Source: Ancylostoma caninum
Lineage: Eukaryota > Nematoda > Chromadorea > Rhabditida > Ancylostomatidae
Length of the DNA stretch: 64,000 bases
Direction: 5' to 3'
Assembly: GCA_037903475.1 (NCBI GenBank)
Contig: JBAJFG010000297.1
Location: 1 to 64,000, forward strand
Shown here: in pieces, positions 11,700 through 22,865 of the stretch
Position numbering within the stretch: the first letter of the stretch is position 1
How the letters are laid out: the number at the start of each line of letters is the position of its first letter
Translations under genes and position numbers: made by a program
Notes under the pieces: model-generated
What the model was told of the DNA's origin: nothing
Seen by the model: only the letters and a program-made list of their open reading frames with translations
The model's database searches: none

Positions 11700-11990
11700 G
11701 CTTCTGATCTATTTTGATCTACCTTATCGACAAGAATCCATTGCGGCGAACCAAATGATTCCAGAAAAAAGCCATGAAAAGAAGTACAGGCCCTATAAAT
11801 ATCAAGACACCCGAAATAAGTGCAGAAAAAGATTAGAGCAAAGGTTAATTGCAAAAGTTACAAATGGAAAAGTGGCTGAACAAGGATGATTTGAGGTAGA
11901 AAAAAAGCGCAAGAGCGGACGGATAAAACGCAGCCGCCTAACGTCGACGTACGAACCAACCGCGGAACACTACTACGAAAGTTGGGTAGT

Positions 11991-13640
11991 GTTCAGTCAT
12001 ATTTTATTCGTATCAGTAGGCAAAAGGTAAAATGAGCTCAACGTTATCGATATCCTTCATTCTGTGAGCAGGTGAGCTAAATTTATCTTTGTTTATGCGG
12101 TCCTGTCGGTACCGCCTTTGAAATGTGCGAAATAAAGCGATGTCGCTTCGGAAGCGCCGCTTCGCCATAACTCATCTCAAAGTGATCCTTTTGAGCCGAA
12201 AATCACACAAATGAAATAAACGCTTTCTGATCTACCAGATCCGCTACGTAAAAATTGAAAATTCCACAACGTTTGCAATTTCGGTGTTGTCACGGTAGGC
12301 TGGCGTTAGTGACAGCCCAGTAGGCGTCGAGTCTCTCATAGTTATATCCTCAGATACCTCTGATCTCAGGAATTCCTGGAAAACTGGGAATTTCTCAGCA
12401 AAACATCCCATTAACTCATCGCAAGGAAATTAATAGCGGGAGCTTCTCTTGATACCTCATATTTCAGAATTTTCAGATTTCAAACTTCAGGATTTTAGAC
12501 TTCACCTCAGTTTTCATTGACTCCTGCATGGATTGATCTGGAATTAGAAGCATTCCATGTTCCAGTAATCTTTAGCCTATGGAAATCTCCACTGCAAACC
12601 TACCTGTTATTTTTCATTTTCACAGAATTTTTATAATTTGTGAGTTCAACTCTGAGAAGAAAAATACTGTTTCACAGAAGATAAGAATGAGAATATTTTC
12701 TGAAATTCTCATTGATTGCTATTTCAACTAAAAATCACTGCTTCAGATTTACACGTACCAATATTTAGCAAGAAGTCTGCGATTCATCGTTTCAATTTGA
12801 AAATTCGTCGTTCCACGCGACTTATATCAGTCATGGCGGATAGATACGTTGGAGCTATCTGTTTGAGGAGGAAAGTCGTGTAGCTGTAAAATACCAGGAG
12901 GATTAAGATTCATCGTTTTTCAGTTCGTTCAGGTTCTATGCCTCCTTCATACTCCCAGGTGGATTTCAGGTTTTTTTTTCATTCTCACTATAAATTAAAA
13001 ACTTGCAACCTTGGTGTCACATCAATGCAGAGGAAGTTGCAGCTTCTAGTATATATTTGAGAACAGTGCTTTCAAACAAGAAGGAACTCGAACACATGTA
13101 AAATTGAAATTCAAGGCATTACCAGCACAAAAAAAATCATAAAAAACATTTATTCGGCTCACATTTATGGCAGTTCATTCATTTACATTTATTTTTTTTA
13201 AATTGTTTTTTTTTTGTGTATGGGCAATGGTTGTTCCATTTGCTTGCGCCCCTATAAGTCTCAAATCATTGGTTATCGCTGCAATGAGGGCACGCTGGCG
13301 CTGGCCCTGCGACAGCCTTGCGTTGCCTGCACTCTCACGCCGCATTATCGAATGTTGAGAACACAGATAATATCTGGGTAGTGCACAACAGATAGTCATG
13401 CAAACATTTTATGTACACAAACTGAACATGATTTTTGAATGGTTCCACTGTCAAATAAATCGGTACAAACAAAAAAAAACATTCAATGAAAACTGGGCAG
13501 TCAACACAATAGCAGAATTGTTTACATATTTTATTTATTCTATTTATATACATAGCGCTGGTGTCCAGCCCTTTGCTGAACAAATACAATTTAACATACA
13601 TTTTATATATCATATTTGAAAATTTACAAAGCTGGTTCCT
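11991..13640. other. AT-rich stretch without a recognised gene
   Basis: No exon with consistent splice sites was recognised. The 12.4-13.1 kb part is rich in TTTCAGAATTTTCAGA-like phrases and has no long frame. Minus-strand AATAAA-type motifs around 13525-13545 could serve the gene ending at 13648. Confidence 0.45.
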
Positions 13641-13647
13641 TTGTTAC

Positions 13648-14521
13648 CTAAAAATCGTCCTCCATAAAGTAGTACACGGCCCACGTTTGACGTTGTTCAT
13701 GGGCCCGTGTGCGAGAGGGAGTGCTAGGATTCGCAGTTCCAGAGCTTCTCAGTCGTCGAACGCTAGAATTCAGAGCGGCTCTTGCTGCCCTCCAAACTTT
13801 CTGTCTCGCCTCAACTGGCACCAGATAATATTTTAATATGGACTGAAATTATAAATAGTGGACTACACATGATACAGAAAAGACTACACTGTTCTACCGT
13901 ACCTCTTTTATGGAGTCTACCTTTGTGGCTGAAATGACTCCTTTTTCCACCTGGACTATCAGCTCAGTAGTATAAACTTCCTTTTCCAAGTCCAGCGCGA
14001 ACTGGTTGATATTGCCTCGACATAATTTCCGCAGTCGTTCTAGAAACTCGCAACTCGCGTAGTCATAGGAAAAGCTGCCTAAAAAGAGCACATTTCTGTA
14101 GAATTTTATGAGCAGTGCGGAGACCTCCACGGTCACCGTTCCTGAGAAGCCTTCTCAGCAATTTTTGTGTGTTGGCTTTCACTTCTTCCAGTGAACTCCA
14201 AAACCGCTGTTAGTGCTGTAGAGCCTCAATCTGCATACGCCTTGTAGCAGCGTTCGCTTCGAGCCGCCCAATCCGTGTCAGGATCTTCTTTGCGGAATTG
14301 TTCAGATCTTCCAGAATATCGGTGCATATCTCCGGCGGTCCCGACCGACTGAAAACAATAGCTTTACTATGAATGGAAAAAATAAAGAAAATAACTGAAG
14401 GAACCTACGAGGGAACGTCTGCTTCTCCAGAGCACCTACTGAAGACGGGATTTTGTAGTTTCCCTTTAGCGGAGACCAGCGCAATCTTCCTTTCGCAGTG
14501 TTCCTTATCTCCAAGGGATTC
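13648..14521 (-). pseudogene. four-exon gene of unknown function, 3' part, one in-frame stop
   Basis: Four minus-strand exons join in phase: 14521-14405, 14348-14137, 14078-13903 and 13842-13648 (stop TAG). Introns are 56, 58 and 60 bases with GT...AG ends, two of the acceptors being TTTTCAG and TTTTTAG. The ~232-codon product has a helical, charged centre (ICTDILEDLNNSAKKILTRI, then ANAATRRMQIEALQ), a second segment FLERLRKLCRGNINQFALDL, and an R/S-rich tail ending in YYFMEDDF. I recognise no family; coiled-coil behaviour is inferred from composition. A single TAA at 14212-14210 interrupts exon 2, where one base change (CAA) would restore a glutamine. Upstream exons were not found, so it is 5'-incomplete. 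It may be a young pseudogene or carry a sequence error. It is the nearest gene to the Tc1 remnant starting at 14937. Confidence 0.6.
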
Positions 14522-14936
14522 CTGAGGTGTTAACACTGCTCAGGCGGAACGAGACTAACTAACTGCTATGCCATTGTGTATTTCCTTTCGGCATCGTCAC
14601 TCTGACAGTTATCACATTACCTACTATGCCTGCAGCAGGTTTCATGGACATAATCTTGCCTCTCCATCGAGCTTGTCAATCTGTCGCTCATATCCACAGA
14701 AGGACAAAGGAAGTGAATTATATTTCCCATTGATTCCTCTTCTTTATTTGATTATCTCAGGAGGATACTGGTGTTGCAGGAAGATTCATCAGTATCAGGC
14801 CACGCAATTAGAAAATCTATTCCCAATTTTCATTCTCGGAGCGTCTAACGAGGAAGGTCCCAGGTTATCATCCTCAAAAACTTGCCGATAAAAACAACCT
14901 CATGGACTAGTAATAACAACCATAAAAATAGACAAC
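14522..14936. other. gene-free gap between two coding remnants
   Basis: The 107-codon plus-strand frame at 14568-14891 has no recognisable domain. The missing 5' exons of the minus-strand gene could lie here, but I could not assign one. Confidence 0.4.
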
Positions 14937-16880
14937 ATGAATTTTTTAGCTAGTATAGAAGTGATTAAAAATGAGATCTGCAAGAGTTATCGAGAAGATA
15001 GCTCCACCACTGCTGCAGGGATCTCTAGGCGCCCGAAAGCTCGCAGAATTGCTGTTGGCACCACGCAGATAAAATTCTGGAGAGATCGGCTGGGCTTCAA
15101 GCGAGCTTCCACGAAATACTGCTATATGATAAGGGAAGAGAATAAGGCAAAACGAATAGAATTTTACGAAAAAATGATAGCAAGAGAAGAACGCTTTTTG
15201 GATTGTATTTTTACCGATGAGCCCAAATTCCAAACTATGTGAAGCACTCATTTTCATTGAAGGGAACCACCTCAATCATTCTGACACCTCAACTTCCAAT
15301 TGGATGCTCAACGAATTATTGCTACATCGGGCCTGGAAAAGAAATTGCAAGGATTAGTAGACATGCAAAGCACCCAGCCAAGCTGCATGTCTGGGGAGGG
15401 ATTTAGCAAGAGGTACAACAGATCTCGCCATATTCAACAGACCTGTTCGGATGAATTCCAAGCTCTACTGTAAAATACTGGAGGACTGCTATCTCGGCTC
15501 CGATAACAGAGCCTTCAAAGGTTTATGAAACTTTTCCGCACCTCCTATGCTTAAAGGCAGCACCCACGAAAATTTTAAACTCCAAGATTTCAAGATAACC
15601 TTGGGTTTTCGACTATGAGGAACACGAATATGAGGGTCACTTCTACTTGAAAGTCAACAGAAAACAACTTTCAATTTTTTCAATTTTTTTCAGATACTCT
15701 GAATTAGCTGCGATTGGACAAAACGGTCGAGTTGTCAGGCTTCGGGTAGGGCAAAACGTCGATAACACTGACTTGATCGCCACGTATTTCCTTAACGCGT
15801 TTGGATATTTTCGGGGTTTTGCGGCATATTCAAGTCAAAAAAGAACAAAAGTCAGAAGAAAATGAAGTGTGGGCTGCACAGACTTACTGGTGAAGAAAAA
15901 ACGAATACAAGTGGGAAAGAATAGAAAAGAATTAGTACAAACACACAAAATAGGAAGAAATGGATGTTATGAAAAGAGAAAATGGAAAACAGCTGGTGAA
16001 AAGTAAGATTAGAAAGCAAACAGTTGCAGCCACAGTAATGTAAGAATGGTAGGGAAAAGTGCACTGAACAAAATTTTTTTCAAGGAAAACTGAGCGATGG
16101 TATGTGAAAACAGGTGGTTCCAACATCGTCCCACGGCTATTTCTGCGCAGCAGGCCAACTCGTACCAGCAAGCTGGGTTCGAAATGTTGAACTGATGTTA
16201 TACTTGTGATATCTCATGAAATGCGGAGTCTCTGACAACACTTCCATCACAGAATTGTCTGGACAATGCTTGAGGTTCGAAAACTCTCAAAAGTTCGAAG
16301 GTGAAGATTATCGTGAGTGCTGCCTTTAACAAAAAATGACCTTCTATAGATTTCACGAGGCTGGTGCAAGACAGTGCACCTTCGCACAAGAGCGTATACA
16401 CGACCAGGCGCCTTCAACAGTGGGGTGTGAGGGCACTCAACTGGCCTGCAGAGTCCCCGGATTTGAACCCTATCGAGCTGGTCTGGGGGGAGCACGAAGT
16501 CCACCATACGGTTTGCTTTGGATATTTTTGAAATAATCCTATATATTAGTCCATCTTTTACTAGTTTAATAATTTAAATATGTTTAGGAATATTCACAGG
16601 CCCGTCTGCGTCAACTTTTATTCTTATTCTACTATCCTTCAATTTTTCATGATTTATAGCATCGCAAAACGGTAAAGAATTTGTTGACTCATGAGTGAAC
16701 CTCAAATTCTTTGAGAATAAATTGGATATAAGAAAATCTGGCTTACCTCTTCATTCAGAAGGCAGCATGTTCGTACAATTGGAGAGCTGGAGAAAGCAAT
16801 CCAAGCGTACTGGCGTCAATTTACTTCAGAAGTTTGCAGATTGTTGTTTCCTTGAACGGCAGCTTGGATGCAGATTTACT
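14937..16880 (+). mobile_element. Tc1-type (DD34E) transposon, degenerate transposase
   Basis: Three pieces of one transposase lie in order. 14937 to about 15505 holds KAKRIEFYEKMIAREERFLD, the first catalytic aspartate in IFTDEPKF (codon 15216-15218), AKHPAKLHVWGG and LAIFNRPVRMNSKLYCKILE. About 16310-16515 holds VQDSAPSHKS, with the second aspartate at 16370-16372, and WPAESPDLNPIELVWG, with the glutamate at 16475-16477. About 16755-16880 holds VRTIGELEKAIQAYWRQFTS, the C-terminal helix. The spacing D-34-E defines Tc1-like elements. Stops, frameshifts and about 800 and 240 bases of extra sequence make it dead. Terminal inverted repeats were not located. Confidence 0.85.
15506..16309. other. 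extra ~800 bases inside the Tc1 transposase
   Basis: This stretch separates CKILEDCYL from the region before VQDSAPSHKS, which in Tc1-like proteins are about 15 residues apart. It contains a 72-codon frame (15647-15865) with no family I know and a CTTAAAGGCAGCACC motif at about 15549. It may be a later insertion, but no target duplication is clear. Confidence 0.55.
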
Positions 16881-18795
16881 AGATGACAGGAATGCACAAT
16901 AATGATGGAAAACTGGGCCCTCATATAGGGGCCAGGAAGAATCCAAAATGGCGGGAAACATCCCAGATCACAGATATGAGTTGGTCAAGAGCGTAGCCCC
17001 AACACAGATACATAGAAAGAATTCAATAAAGAATGCCTCTGGTAGTTTCCGCCCGTGGCGGAAATATTATAGAAAAAACCCACAAAAAAATAGAAAAATA
17101 GGTATTGAAAACAGAAATGAGAAGAGTGATAGCGATAGCGAAGAAAAGTTAATTAATTATTAATTAACATCGCGTTTATTCCGCCAATTTCAAAGGCGGC
17201 ACCGACGGGGCCGTGTGCGTGAAAAGTTTTTTGATTAAACAATGTTCTTCGTGCTTCGTGTTGATGTAGTAGACCTATGATGGACTCTGTAGGTATACTA
17301 CATCAACCCACCATAAAGCTTTGTGACGAAGTGCGGGATACTCAACTTATATCTATCATCAATTCGTTTTGCTTCAAGGGTGAGCAGCGGCGCGTATCAG
17401 CCGCTCTCGTATCTTCAGATAAGTTTGTTTCTTCTTTCTCTTCCAAATCTGAAAAATTCTTTCGTTCCTCATCGAATACCTTCCCTAAATAACCCTTTCC
17501 TCTTGATTCTTACATTATAGGGTTTTCTTTGCTCGATATTATTAACGTTCACTGACTGGGTTATCCCTCTGTGCCCTCTTATTGATTTTCTCGATCAATT
17601 TAGGGGTCCCAATTTCGTCAGTTATGCCAAGAACTCGCAATTCGACTAAGATACTAGGGTTTCCCAGTGTGTCCCCTATCTCTCAGTCATTTGATGTTGG
17701 CAGCAGTAACAAGGAGGCTTTCACGCAGATAGATTACTCCAAGTTCTCTGCTGTGAACATCATGGAAGCTATGTTAGAGATGAATGAGAACCCAATGGAC
17801 TCATGGAAGAAATGATTAATGAGCGAATTTCAAAATATCATCAGGATTGTCGGTGAGCTATTGATGTGGATAAGAAAGCTGGAAACATTATTATTGGTGG
17901 ACTACCCGAGGCCGCCCCCGAAATACGAGTTTAATAGCCGACAAGTTATTTGAATCGAAAGGATTTTGCAAGTCTATGATATTAGTTTTCATTAACTTCC
18001 GCTAATAGAGCAAGGAATTAGCAACCGATGTAGAAAAACACCGTTTACGATGCTGCCGGCCTTATATTATGTATTTTGGGAAAGGTGCGTCCAAAACTGT
18101 GCAGGCTTTTTCGTCTTCTGTCATGATGGCCGCCGCCGCTACAAAGAAACTCTAAAAGGCTCATATAGGCAAAAAAAGTTGTAGGCAAAGAAGTTTTCTG
18201 TGTGTGTACCCAGTCACCATTGCCATTCAAAAAGGGCAGACTTTACCAGCAGCTCTCTTTTCTTTTCTCCGTAGTCATTTTTCTAGCTTATATTTAGCCA
18301 GTCTGGCCGTCCGGCTGACGCCGGACTTCCAGACTTATTGGTTCTCGCTTCGCTCGCATACTACACGTTGATAGCAAACATAAAAGTGCGAATGGATTGA
18401 TAAAATTTGCATCCTTCTGCACAGTTCTATCGCTCTCGTGAGAAACCTTTGATTCCTTAGGTGGTAGCTTTCCCCCATATGAACGAAGTTATGCTCTTCC
18501 ATATGAGCGAAGTTAGTGGCCGTGAGGAATTGAGTGTAACCAATCCAGTGCAAATGTTATTTTGAAATGATTTAGGCTCAACTGGTTGTTGTGGTAATTT
18601 AAGTGATAAGGGTCCACCGGTGTATATAAACGGAAAGGAAGGAGTGATTCATTCAGACACAAACGGAATGGGAAGAGAACACGAATCTGAAAAGAAACAA
18701 TGTACATCTAGGTAATTTAGGTAGGAGGGTCCGCCGGAATAGGATAAGCATACCCCTCATGCAGAAGAAGACCCGCCTAGCGAATTCCTATTACT

Positions 18796-19200
18796 TGTGG
18801 AAGCCGGCGCACCCTTATCACACCATTGGACTCGACTCCAGGCGTTTCCACACTTTTGGACGCCGGCGCACCCTTATCACACCGTTGGACCCGACTCCCG
18901 GCGTTTCTCCACTTTTGGACGCCGGCACACCCTTATCACACCGTTGGACCCGACTGCAGGTTTTCCCCTACTTTTGGACGCCGGCACACCCTTATCACAC
19001 CGTTGGACCCGACTGCAGAGTTTTCCTTACTTTTGGACGCCGACACACCCTTATCACACCCTTGGACCCGACTCCCGGCGTTTCTCCACTTTTGGACGCC
19101 GGCACACCCTTATCACACCGCTAGACCGACACCAGGCGTGTCCCCACTTTTGGACGCCGGCGCACTCCTACAGCAACAGTGGATCCGGTGTAGAACATTT
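18796..19200. repeat. 59-bp minisatellite, about 7 copies
   Basis: ACCCTTATCACACC recurs exactly every 59 bases (18811, 18870, 18929, 18988, 19047, then further copies). The unit is TTTTGGACGCCGGCGCACCC, then TTATCACACCGTTGGACCCG, then ACT and a variable GCGTTTCCCCAC-like end. Because 59 is not a multiple of three and the unit lacks stops, three overlapping frames stay open on the plus strand. The array lies inside the LINE remnant. Confidence 0.95.
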
Positions 19201-19224
19201 TCTTCACTCTAGGCGACGCCCTCA

Positions 19225-19292
19225 AATTTCGTTTCACACACACTGACACACACACGTGACAGACAGACTAAGCCCGTTATTATAAGTCATGA
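19225..19292 (+). repeat. dispersed repeat, copy 2
   Basis: Reverse-complement partner of 1352-1420. It contains AAATTTCGTTTCACACACAC, CACGTGACAGACAGACTAAG and CCCGTTATTATAAGTCATGA. It follows directly on the 59-bp minisatellite. Confidence 0.7.
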
Positions 19293-22200
19293 TTGTTGGG
19301 CGAAATTCACGTATACTTAAACAGACAGGAGAATTCGAGTAACGAGTAAAAGAATAATGGGCGAATTTTAGCGGCAAAGCGGATATGAAAGTGTGTTGTT
19401 TTTTCCATTGAAGTCTACATAATTACATTCTGATTTATTCCTCTTATTTTATCTTATTTCTTTTTCATCATGTTTCATTTCTGTGTTTATAGGTGCTCCA
19501 CAGCAGTCCTTTTCTGGAAAACATAAAGAATGTTCTTTTGCCCTTTGTCTTTCCTCTCTGCTTGAAACTCAATATTTAGCGAGCGAAATTCTTTCATTTT
19601 TTGCAGATCAGAAGCCATGACTTTAATTTGGCCCATTTCGCATCAATATCATTTGAACGACCATTGCTTGCGCATCATTCTGTCTTGTCATGAAGTCTAT
19701 CGTTACTCCACTTCATCATTTTCTTTAATTGAGGTTGACATGAGAGTAAATTCTTATCCATTTAAACATTGTTTAAACCTTGCTCTATCTGAATGTCATC
19801 AGCGTGTTTTCCTCTCCGTATTGATTTTTTAAGGTGAGCAAGATGGTGTGGACGTACAGCCATATTTTCTGCTTTCGCGCCATGAAGTTTTTGACGTGGA
19901 ATTCTGAACGCAGTGAAACAACGACGTTCCTGTTCTCCGTGCTCTGACGTCGTACTCCTTAACTCCGGATTTTGTGTCTACATCGCTCGTTCAAAACATT
20001 GCTCATGTTATAGCTGCTCCTCTTGCCTACATATTCAATCAGTTTAAGCCTATGAAGTGCCGCTCAGGTGGAAACACTTCATTATTGGGAAAGGAACCAG
20101 CAACTGAAGTTGATGGTTACAGAGCAGTTAGCATACCCTCGCTCTTTTGCAGTTTTCGAGAAAGTTACGAAAGCTTACTTGTTGAGTCATTCGGATATAA
20201 ATTTTATCACATATTCAACCTGGCTTGGTTCAAAGCAAATCCATGGAAGCAAGGTTACTGGAATGCTGTAATGGAATGCTACATTTATGACAAGAAATCT
20301 TGCGACATTATACATATTATTCGATTTCTCCAGAGCTTTTGATCGGATGAGCAGTGCATAGAGTTTCTCAGATCAAATTTCACCCAGCAGCTTGCATGTG
20401 ATTCTCGAACTACCTCATTAATAAAACGTTTCAAGTTAGGGTTAATTCCTGTCAATTTGCTTGCAGAAGTGTCTCGAGTGAGGTGCCGCATGAAGGTGTC
20501 TGGACTACCCGACTACCCGAACTTTCGGATGGATTCGATGTCCTTCGCAAACGACATAAAAAATTACACAATTCTTGATTCTGAGGCTGGACCAACTTAT
20601 ATCTAATCTGCGGTAGATCGGATTCCAAAGTGGTGTAGAACGTTCTACCTATCGGTGCCTCATCGTGCGGACGGTCTACATTGTCGCTCTCTCCAGCTCT
20701 TGGACATCGAAATTCCTTCTGAGTTTACCGAGTTTCACATTTTGTCTTGCCTTCCTATACCTAACTTTTCTCTTCTTCTAATTTATGCATGATACGTTAC
20801 ACTAGCACTAGGAGGCGTTGTCCCGGGAGATGTCGTTCTGGGCGGTTAAAATTATAGAAAAATACGATCAGTGTGCTACTCGTTTCAAATAGGCACTGTC
20901 TCATCGTTCGCCAGCTTGCTTAGTGCAGTAGCAGAGACCAGAAGCACTCAGGATTCTGTTCTTGAGCGCCTTTAGGCAGCCGTTTAGGCTCGTTTATCTA
21001 GCGTGAATACCACTTCGACGATCGACCAGAATACGATTTACTCCACTGTCGTCAAGGTGCAGGCCGACAAGACCAGGATTGAGGAAAAATTAGGGAAAAT
21101 TACAAGGGTTGGTTTCTCTGAACAGAAAGACGAAGTATCTACGAGGAGATTCGATCGTGAGGCTCTGAAGGAAGTTGTGGTAACTAGACCCTAATCTACT
21201 CCGAGAGGAAACACTGTCGCCCATCGCTTCCCAGTAGAGCAACCTAGATCGACGGACGCTCGGGGTAGGATCATCAAGACTGATCTGCCAAGTTAGGAAC
21301 TTGAAAACAAGCTTCTTCAACATATGAGGCAGGGTCGTCAATCTCTAACTAGAAGTTTTGTGCATTCTTACGCTCTTCGCGATTACACACTAGAGGAGCT
21401 AGAGCTTGACGGAAAGCTTCGTAGGAAAGCTGGTGAACTGAACCAAAAGGTGGGTAAGCTGCAATTTGTGGTGAGAAAGCCCACTCGCAACTCGTCTTTC
21501 TCTTCTGCAGAGGCGACACCAAGCCAGTTTGTCTTCACCAAGGATGACGCACTCTCATCTTTACCACATCGAGGTAACAATTCCGCATATCCAGACGCCA
21601 CTTTATAGGATAAGGGGGGAAGAAATTCGGTGTGATCTGCTAAATCCTACAAACTGCTTTTTATCTTTTGAATCTCGAAAAAAATTCTTCTTGTTTAATG
21701 CTCGCTCGATTAATGATAAATTGCCAGAGTTTTACAACGGAGTCTTGGTGCAAAAAAGGCACAAATTCACGACTCCACGCTCACCGCAAGTTCGCCTTAC
21801 AACGTTTATCGGTGCGACCATGAAGGCGTGCTATCTGGAGAAAGTGTCGTTGCATTGAGCAGAAATTTCCTTCTTGTTCTTTAGAAAGCACCGCTCAGTT
21901 TCTAGTTCATCTCGACAACCTTGGCCAAGAAATAACCCTGGTTATTATTCTCAGGTTAGGTTTTCCTGAAATCTCTTGGATTGCTCTGACCAGTTTCCCA
22001 CAAAAAAATCCAGAGGTGTTCAGAGCAGAATAGCCAATTTGGGTAATCTGAGACGCCTTTGGAAATACTGCAGGGCTAGACTTAAGGGATCGTCCAGAAT
22101 GAGTGCAGTATTTGATGCAGATGGCGAATTATGTACTTCAGATACTCAGACAGCTCATTGCTGATTATTTCGAGTCGTTCTATTGCAAAAATCCGCTCTT

Positions 22201-22865
22201 TCATCAATCAATGCTCAATCAGATGGCCCAAAATTAGATTGGGTCGACGTCAATTATGGAAATGTGTATCGTACTTTAAACCATCTACCTCAACGTTGCT
22301 CCACTTCACCCGACTTCATTCTTATGTTTTCCTGGAAAAAATGTGCTATTGGCTTGACTTCAGCCTTAACTCACCTTTTCAATAGAATCTTACTTAGAGG
22401 AGATGCTCCGCAGATCTGGCGTGTAGGATGGGTAAAACCAGCTCACGAGAAAGGACCTAAATCGTACTTTAAGAATTACAGAACTATGCCTCGCTTTCTC
22501 AATTAGCAAAGTTTTCGAAAGGATTGTTTGCCAAAAGATAAGATAGTTTCTAGATGAGCATCTAATTATTTCAAAAGTTCAACACGGTTTTTTTCCAAGA
22601 AGAGCCAAGTTTCTGGAGGAGTATCTAATTATTTCACAGTTCAATACGGTTTTCTTCCAAGAAGAGCCACTGCACTGCTTCTTCCATCCTACAATGGTTG
22701 GAAGCACAATAGGAAAGGGGTTTATGTGGCATTCATTGACTTCAAAAAAGCATTCGATTCCATTCCCTTGGACAACCTGTTTCAAAAGCTGAGCGATGTC
22801 GGGATTCCAGGATGTCTTCGCCGCTTTCTGGTAAACTTCCTCCAAATTCATGTCCACGGTTCCCA

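Larger units (their letters stand above)
8657..11990 (-). mobile_element. CR1-like LINE with internal deletion of the RT core
   Basis: Read on the minus strand: ORF1, then AP endonuclease fragments, then the C-terminal part of ORF2, then a roughly 930-base 3' region ending in a tail of repeated AAGTAAAT units (8657-8681 on this strand). The reverse-transcriptase catalytic core is missing: an endonuclease-side frame with VPFKSSEAAVP gives way near 10140-10160 to a frame with LKFSKHIDHVVTKA, which normally lies after the RT palm. The 5' boundary is approximate. The copy cannot be autonomous. Confidence 0.85.
17615..20800 (+). mobile_element. CR1-like LINE remnant with ORF1 start and decayed RT
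   Basis: ORF1 starts at the ATG at 17623 with MPRTRNSTKILG, frameshifts near 17815, and continues with NIIIGGLPEAAPE, matching the IVISGLPE motif of the LINE at 11 kb. After a gap holding a minisatellite, ORF2 pieces follow: endonuclease-RT linker near 19617-19830, then LVQNIAHVIAAPLAYIFN (about 19985), a YRxxSIPSLFCSFxE block (about 20119-20160), the palm-A equivalent LFDFSRAFDR (about 20320), EVPHEG in place of GVPQG (about 20480), and FANDIK in place of FADDIK (about 20545). Several frames and stops make it non-functional. Boundaries are approximate. Confidence 0.75.

Noticed and set aside
18797..19246. 149-codon ORF over the 59-bp minisatellite
   Set aside because: All three plus frames are open because the unit lacks stops; no evidence for coding.
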